DNA from: Pirellulaceae bacterium
Lineage (GTDB): Bacteria > Planctomycetota > Planctomycetia > Pirellulales > Pirellulaceae
Direction of reading: 5' to 3'
NCBI GenBank assembly: GCA_013002105.1
Contig: JABDKS010000558.1
Location: 1 to 8,177 of the forward strand
Length of the DNA stretch: 8,177 bases
Under the pieces are notes generated by a model, which did no database searches, was not told the origin of the DNA, and worked only from the letters and a program-made list of their open reading frames with translations. Each line of letters starts with the position of its first letter. Position 1 is the stretch's first letter. Positions 4,711 through 8,177 of this stretch are shown here, in pieces. Position numbers and translations under genes: made by a program.

Positions 4711-6180
4711 TCATCGCAGGATGCCGTACAGGACGCCGGCGATGCAGGCGGTCATGCAGCAGGCGAGCATACCGCCGATCATGGCTCGCAGTCCCAGTTG
4801 CGCAATGTCATTGCGACGCTCCGGTGCCAGTGGCCCGATGCCGCCGAGTTGAATGCCGATCGCGCCGAAGTTTGAAAAACCGCAGAGGGCATAGGTCAGG
4901 ACGATTCGGCTGCGCTCGCTGAGCCCTTTGGATTCGTTGCCAATCAAATCCAGGTAGGCGACGAATTCATTGATCACCAGTTTCTTGCCCAGCAAGTCGC
5001 CGGCGACCATGCAGTCTTTGGTTTCGATCCCCATGATCCAGGCGAGAGGATAAAAGGCCAGTCCAAAAATGCGTTGCAGCGACAGGTCCAGATTGACCAG
5101 GTCGCCAATTCCTTGCAGCAAGATATCGATGAACATGATCAAGGCTAAGAACGCGATCAGCATGGCAGCAATGTTGATTGCCAATTTCATTCCCTCGCTG
5201 GCACCATTGGCCGCGGCTTGCAGCAAATTGGTCGCGTTTTGTTCCATCTGGGCTTCGGCCACTTCGACCGGTGCGGGCTGCTCGGTTTCGGGCTGGAGGA
5301 TTTTTGCCAGGACTAACGCCGCGGGTGCGGAAATGATCGAAGCGGTTAGCAAATGGCCTGCACTGATTCCGACACTGGCAAAGATTGCCATCAAGCTGCC
5401 GCTAATCGTGGCGAAACCGCCCACCATCAACGCGTTCAGTTCACTGCGTGTCATCGATGCGATGTACGGCTTGACCACCAGTGGGGCCTCGGTGTGACCG
5501 ACCAGCACGTTGGCTGCCGCGGCCAAGCTTTCGGCGCCGCTGACACCCAGCGTTTTTTGCATCACCCAGGCCATGATGCGAATCAATCGCTGCATCACGC
5601 CCAGGTAATACAGCACGCTCATCAAAGCGGCAAAGAAAATGACGGTTGGCAGGACGCCAAATGCGAACGTCGTCAAAATCGCTCGCGGATGGGTTTGATT
5701 CGATGCGTCCTGAGCATCCGGGTTAACGGCAAATACAAAACCAGTGCCAGCCTCGACGCTTTTTTGAATCGCAGCAAAAAATGATTCGACGACGTAAAAG
5801 ACGACGCCATTGTTGAAACGCGGTACGTCGATACCAGCGCCGATTTGCGCGTCGACTTCCCTCTGGGTGATCTCGCCATCGGCGATTGATTGTTTTAGGT
5901 CCGCCAGCGTCGCGTACTGTCCGCCCAATGCCGGTGCGATGACTGCGGTATCCGCTGCATCGTCGGCCAAGATTGCGGCATAGTTGGGGTAGGTCTTGGG
6001 AAACGTCCACGATTGCGAATTAAAGAAGACCGCTGCGAGCGTGAATTGGAGCCCCAGTCCCATCGCGACCAAACGCCAGTTGATGTTCCTGCGATCTGAA
6101 CTGAGCAGCACCGCGATACCAATCATCACGGCAATTCCGATCAGACTGATCCCATTGAGGTACGACGCATTGGAGAGCAA
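4711..6180 (-). CDS. nupC: Concentrative nucleoside transporter (NupC/CNT, SLC28 family)
   Basis: An inner-membrane importer that brings in nucleosides with Na+ or H+. At 489 residues it is longer than E. coli NupC (about 400). Family landmarks: first helix ending LLSSDRRNINWRLV (25-38), the HP1 motif AANVLVGHTEAPLVVKPY (222-239), GFATISGSLMAIFASVGI (255-272), EGMKLAINIAAMLIAFLALI (329-348), KKLVINEFVAYLDL (399-412), ALCGFSNFGAIGIQLGG (431-447) and a C-terminal helix. Asn224 and Val227 match Na+-site residues of Vibrio cholerae CNT. Departures: His229 replaces the usual Gln of GQTE, Gly-Ala (439-440) replaces Ser-Ser, and a polar insertion of about 68 residues (57-125) follows helix 2. TTG 6180 is the first conventional start after the in-frame stop at 6205-6207; AGGAG at 6203-6199 is better spaced for the unusual CTG at 6189. 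The gene follows gltA by 76 bp. The symbol denotes the family; specificity is unproven. Confidence 0.93.
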   Translation of the reverse strand: MLSNASYLNGISLIGIAVMIGIAVLLSSDRRNINWRLVAMGLGLQFTLAAVFFNSQSWTFPKTYPNYAAILADDAADTAVIAPALGGQYATLADLKQSIADGEITQREVDAQIGAGIDVPRFNNGVVFYVVESFFAAIQKSVEAGTGFVFAVNPDAQDASNQTHPRAILTTFAFGVLPTVIFFAALMSVLYYLGVMQRLIRIMAWVMQKTLGVSGAESLAAAANVLVGHTEAPLVVKPYIASMTRSELNALMVGGFATISGSLMAIFASVGISAGHLLTASIISAPAALVLAKILQPETEQPAPVEVAEAQMEQNATNLLQAAANGASEGMKLAINIAAMLIAFLALIMFIDILLQGIGDLVNLDLSLQRIFGLAFYPLAWIMGIETKDCMVAGDLLGKKLVINEFVAYLDLIGNESKGLSERSRIVLTYALCGFSNFGAIGIQLGGIGPLAPERRNDIAQLGLRAMIGGMLACCMTACIAGVLYGILR

Positions 6181-6198
6181 ATAGGCCAGGGCAATGCA

Positions 6199-6203
6199 CT
6201 CCT
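6199..6203 (-). promoter_or_regulatory. Shine-Dalgarno AGGAG of the nucleoside transporter
   Basis: AGGAG on the minus strand lies 3 nt before ATT 6195, 9 nt before CTG 6189 and 18 nt before TTG 6180, all in the same frame. Only CTG has a normal spacing. It is the clearest ribosome-binding site in the window, so the start choice for this gene needs attention. Confidence 0.5.
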
Positions 6204-6256
6204 GCTACACGTGAAGCCATCGGGGCCGATCGGCGTTGGAGATCCGGCCCGCTCGA

Positions 6257-7576
6257 TTACGAGCGTTTTTCGATCGGCAGGAATTCTCGTTCGATCGATC
6301 CGGTGTAGACCTGTCGCGGACGGTTGATTCGCTTGGATGGATTGCTGTGCATTTCGCTCCAGTGGGCGATCCAACCGGGCAAGCGACCGATGGCAAACAG
6401 CACCGTAAACATTTGCACCGGGATGCCCAATGCACGGTAAATCACACCGGAGTAAAAGTCGACGTTGGGATAAAGATTGCGATCCTTAAAGTACTCGTCT
6501 TCCAATGCAACGGTTTCAAGCTGTTGCGCGATTCGGAAAAGCGGATCGTCCAGATCCAGTTTCGCCAAAAGTTTGTCACAACTTTTGCGAATGATCGTGG
6601 CACGAGGGTCGAAATTTTTGTAAACGCGGTGTCCAAAACCCATCAACCGAATTCCAGCGGACTTGTCTTTGGCCATTTGGACGTACTTTTCGACATCACC
6701 GCCGTCGGCCGCGATTTGCTCCAGCATGCTCACACAGGCTTCGTTGGCTCCACCGTGCAGCGGGCCCCACAATGCGCAGATGCCTGCGGATATCGATGCA
6801 AACAGATTGGCATTGCTGCTGCCGACCATGCGAACGGTCGACGTACTACAGTTTTGCTCGTGGTCGGCGTGGACGATCAACAACAAGTTCAATGCTTCGG
6901 CAAAATCGGGATCGACCATGTGTTCGTGCGCGGGAGTAGCGAACATCATGTGCAAGAAATTTTCGCAATAATCCAAATCGTTGTTTGGGTAGATGAACGG
7001 TTGGCCCATCGATTTTTTGTGGCTGTAGGCCGCGATGGTCGGCAGTTTGGCGAGCAAACGGAAGATCGATATTTCGACTTGCCGCGGATCGTTCAGATCC
7101 ATGCTGTCTTGATAGAACGTCGATAGCGCACCGACCACGCTGCTGAGGATAGCCATCGGATGGGCATCGCGTGGAAATCCGTTGTAGAACGATCGCATGT
7201 CCTCATGGATCATGGTGTGATCGCGGATGCCTTTGCGAAACGTTTGCAGTTCATCGGCGTTTGGTAGTTCGCCGTAAATCAACAGGTAGGCGACTTCGAT
7301 AAAATCGCAATTGGCCGCCAATTCCTCAATAGGATAACCGCGGTACCGCAAGACACCTTTTTCACCGTCCAAAAACGTGATCGCACTTCGCGCGCTGCCG
7401 GTGTTGACGAAGCCTTCGTCCAACGTGATCAATCCGGTGTCTTTTCGCAGCGAGCTGATATCGATGGCGCGTTCGCCCTCGCTCCCTTCTACTACAGGAA
7501 ATTCCAGTTCTTGGTCACCATAAATGACACGAACGGTATCGGCTTTTTGAACTTCCAAATTGGCTGTCGAGGTCAT
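6257..7576 (-). CDS. gltA: Citrate synthase, type II (GltA)
   Basis: Condenses oxaloacetate with acetyl-CoA to citrate and CoA, the entry step of the TCA cycle, in the cytoplasm. The 439 residues include the N-terminal beta domain (about 14-60) of type II, usually hexameric, enzymes. By alignment to E. coli GltA from memory, the catalytic residues are present: oxaloacetate-binding His239 (HADHEQNCSTSTVR, 236-249), His274 (WGPLHGGANEA, 270-280), His316 (GFGHRVYKNFDPRAT, 313-327) with Arg325, and Asp373 (YPNVDFYSG, 369-377). The CoA-side GWIAHWSEM (401-409) and C-terminal RPRQVYTG (419-426) are intact. The E. coli Cys206 position, linked to NADH inhibition, is Ala216, so regulation by NADH may differ; this is inference. 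ATG 7576 gives the family's normal N terminus and has a weak GGAA 7 nt upstream. It is transcribed towards the transporter gene, with no terminator visible between them. Confidence 0.98.
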   Translation of the reverse strand: MTSTANLEVQKADTVRVIYGDQELEFPVVEGSEGERAIDISSLRKDTGLITLDEGFVNTGSARSAITFLDGEKGVLRYRGYPIEELAANCDFIEVAYLLIYGELPNADELQTFRKGIRDHTMIHEDMRSFYNGFPRDAHPMAILSSVVGALSTFYQDSMDLNDPRQVEISIFRLLAKLPTIAAYSHKKSMGQPFIYPNNDLDYCENFLHMMFATPAHEHMVDPDFAEALNLLLIVHADHEQNCSTSTVRMVGSSNANLFASISAGICALWGPLHGGANEACVSMLEQIAADGGDVEKYVQMAKDKSAGIRLMGFGHRVYKNFDPRATIIRKSCDKLLAKLDLDDPLFRIAQQLETVALEDEYFKDRNLYPNVDFYSGVIYRALGIPVQMFTVLFAIGRLPGWIAHWSEMHSNPSKRINRPRQVYTGSIEREFLPIEKRS

Positions 7577-7602
7577 CGGCGATTCCGAGAGGCGTGGTCG
7601 AA

Positions 7603-7631
7603 AGTTTGGACGGATCGGAGGGTGCGGTCAA
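7603..7631 (-). promoter_or_regulatory. Possible gltA promoter
   Basis: On the minus strand TTGACC (7631-7626) and CAAACT (7608-7603) are 17 bp apart. The -35 matches 5 of 6 consensus bases, and is the same hexamer and spacing as the GntR operon promoter; the -10 matches only 3 of 6. The start would be near 7596, giving a leader of about 20 nt. A rival pair, TTGTGG and TACACT, lies further upstream with the same spacing. Confidence 0.3.
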
Positions 7632-7651
7632 AGATCGCATACCCGGTAGAG

Positions 7652-7667
7652 GGACGATGGATCGTCC
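7652..7667. promoter_or_regulatory. 7+2+7 palindrome upstream of gltA
   Basis: GGACGAT-GG-ATCGTCC has perfect 7-bp arms and a 2-bp centre. It lies 75 bp upstream of the gltA ATG and about 20 bp upstream of the proposed -35, a position suited to an activator dimer. The regulator is unknown, and a chance palindrome or part of a dispersed repeat cannot be excluded. Confidence 0.35.
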
Positions 7668-7833
7668 AACGTTTCCGCCTCAGAAAAGTGTAGCGGCGCG
7701 GGGAGGGCTCCACAATCTATGGGACTTTGCGGTGTTTTGTCATGACGCGTTGGCTGGGCCCGCCGTTGGTCTTGTCCTGAGTGAGAAATGAGAAAATCGA
7801 CCCTGAAAACGATCGGTCTGCCTCGTTCGTACA

Positions 7834-7870
7834 AGGCGCCACTGAAGAGGCGCCACTGAAGAGGTGCCAG
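7834..7870. repeat. 14-bp tandem repeat, 2.6 copies
   Basis: AGGCGCCACTGAAG occurs at 7834-7847 and 7848-7861 without a mismatch, then begins again as AGGTGCCAG (7862-7870). The unit contains the palindrome GGCGCC. Because 14 is not a multiple of three, recent duplication here would shift any reading frame, which argues that the stretch is non-coding. Confidence 0.85.
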
Positions 7871-8143
7871 AGAGAGGCTGCAGTGCGGGACACGACGGGA
7901 GAGGCCGGCATCGAGGTTGACCGCAGCGGTTGCTCGTGTTGTCAGCTAGTTCGGAACACTATCTCAGTGCAAGGGGACCGTTGTCACCAGTGCGGATTGT
8001 CGCTGCTGGGCAGTTTAGCTGGACAGCGGCACGTTTCATTTGCCATTGGCCGAAAGCCTCGGTTGTTTCGCAACGAACCGCGGCTATCGCCGTGCGGCTA
8101 TCGGGACGAGAACACTCAACGTTCTGATTCCAAAGTGACGCTG

Positions 8144-8171
8144 TCCAATTAGGAATAGGGTCCAATGAGGA
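8144..8171. repeat. Short 11-bp direct repeat at the window edge, 17-bp period
   Basis: TCCAATTAGGA (8144-8154) and TCCAATGAGGA (8161-8171) differ at one base. The second copy also opens a small hairpin, CCAAT-gagg-ATTGG. The window ends six bases later, so this could be the start of a longer array. Confidence 0.5.
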
Positions 8172-8177
8172 TTGGCC

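Larger units (their letters stand above)
7577..8177. other. 601-bp region upstream of gltA without a convincing gene
   Basis: No frame looks like a real gene. The longest, 7781-8152 on the plus strand (GTG start, 123 codons), has no recognisable domain, uses AGA and AGG for arginine unlike the other genes here, and runs through a 14-bp tandem repeat whose length is not a multiple of three. What the region does hold is the possible gltA promoter, a palindrome at 7652-7667, and repeats at 7834-7870 and 8144-8171. The remaining sequence, including 7690-7790, could be a dispersed intergenic repeat but nothing in the window proves it. Confidence 0.6.

Noticed and set aside
4570..4875. 101-codon plus-strand frame
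   Set aside because: It spans repeat-free intergenic sequence into the antisense of the transporter C terminus and has no family-like composition.
6236..7126. 296-codon plus-strand frame
   Set aside because: It lies antisense within gltA, whose minus-strand protein is unmistakable citrate synthase.
7781..8152. 123-codon plus-strand frame with a C-x2-C ... C-x2-C pattern (Cys 51, 54, 68, 71)
   Set aside because: The spacing resembles a zinc ribbon, but there is no surrounding family similarity, arginine codons include AGA and AGG, no ribosome-binding site is present, and a 14-bp repeat lies inside it. Probably chance.

Overview
The window looks like a piece of a planctomycete chromosome, most probably Rhodopirellula or a close relative. 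This is inferred, not searched: the genes have weak or absent Shine-Dalgarno sequences, GC is moderately high, intergenic gaps are long and repeat-rich, and the repeats and proteins resemble what I remember of that group. It holds six protein genes and one tRNA gene. Most is chromosomal housekeeping; I see no prophage, insertion sequence, CRISPR array or defence system.

Left part (1-3508). After a short array of 18-bp tandem repeats (12-101) comes a tight three-gene minus-strand operon, read right to left: a short YtrA-type GntR repressor (3196-2804), an ABC transporter ATPase (2807-1836) and a large tryptophan-rich membrane protein (1843-125). The genes overlap by 4 and 8 bases, so translation is probably coupled. 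Upstream of the regulator is a readable promoter: A-tract UP element, TTGACC, 17-bp spacer, TATCAC. A 22-bp near-palindrome overlaps the -10 box, which suggests autorepression of an inducible exporter or envelope-stress transporter. The substrate cannot be read from the sequence.

Middle (3509-4710). A complete tRNA-Ser(UGA) with a long variable arm and no encoded CCA is followed on the same strand by upp, uracil phosphoribosyltransferase, starting at GTG. Between upp and the convergent next gene lies a 387-bp gap holding a 36-bp tandem duplication and two imperfect or interrupted inverted repeats.

Right part (4711-8177). gltA (type II citrate synthase, 7576-6257) is followed on the minus strand by a NupC/CNT-type nucleoside transporter (6180-4711). 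The transporter has an unusual N-terminal-side insertion and altered substrate-site residues, and its start codon is uncertain. The last 600 bp upstream of gltA hold no convincing gene: a possible gltA promoter, a 7+2+7 palindrome, and two short direct-repeat clusters.

Functionally, the nucleoside importer and Upp both belong to pyrimidine salvage (nucleoside to uracil to UMP, given a nucleoside phosphorylase or hydrolase elsewhere) and sit tail to tail. Citrate synthase feeds the TCA cycle and has no obvious functional tie to its neighbours.
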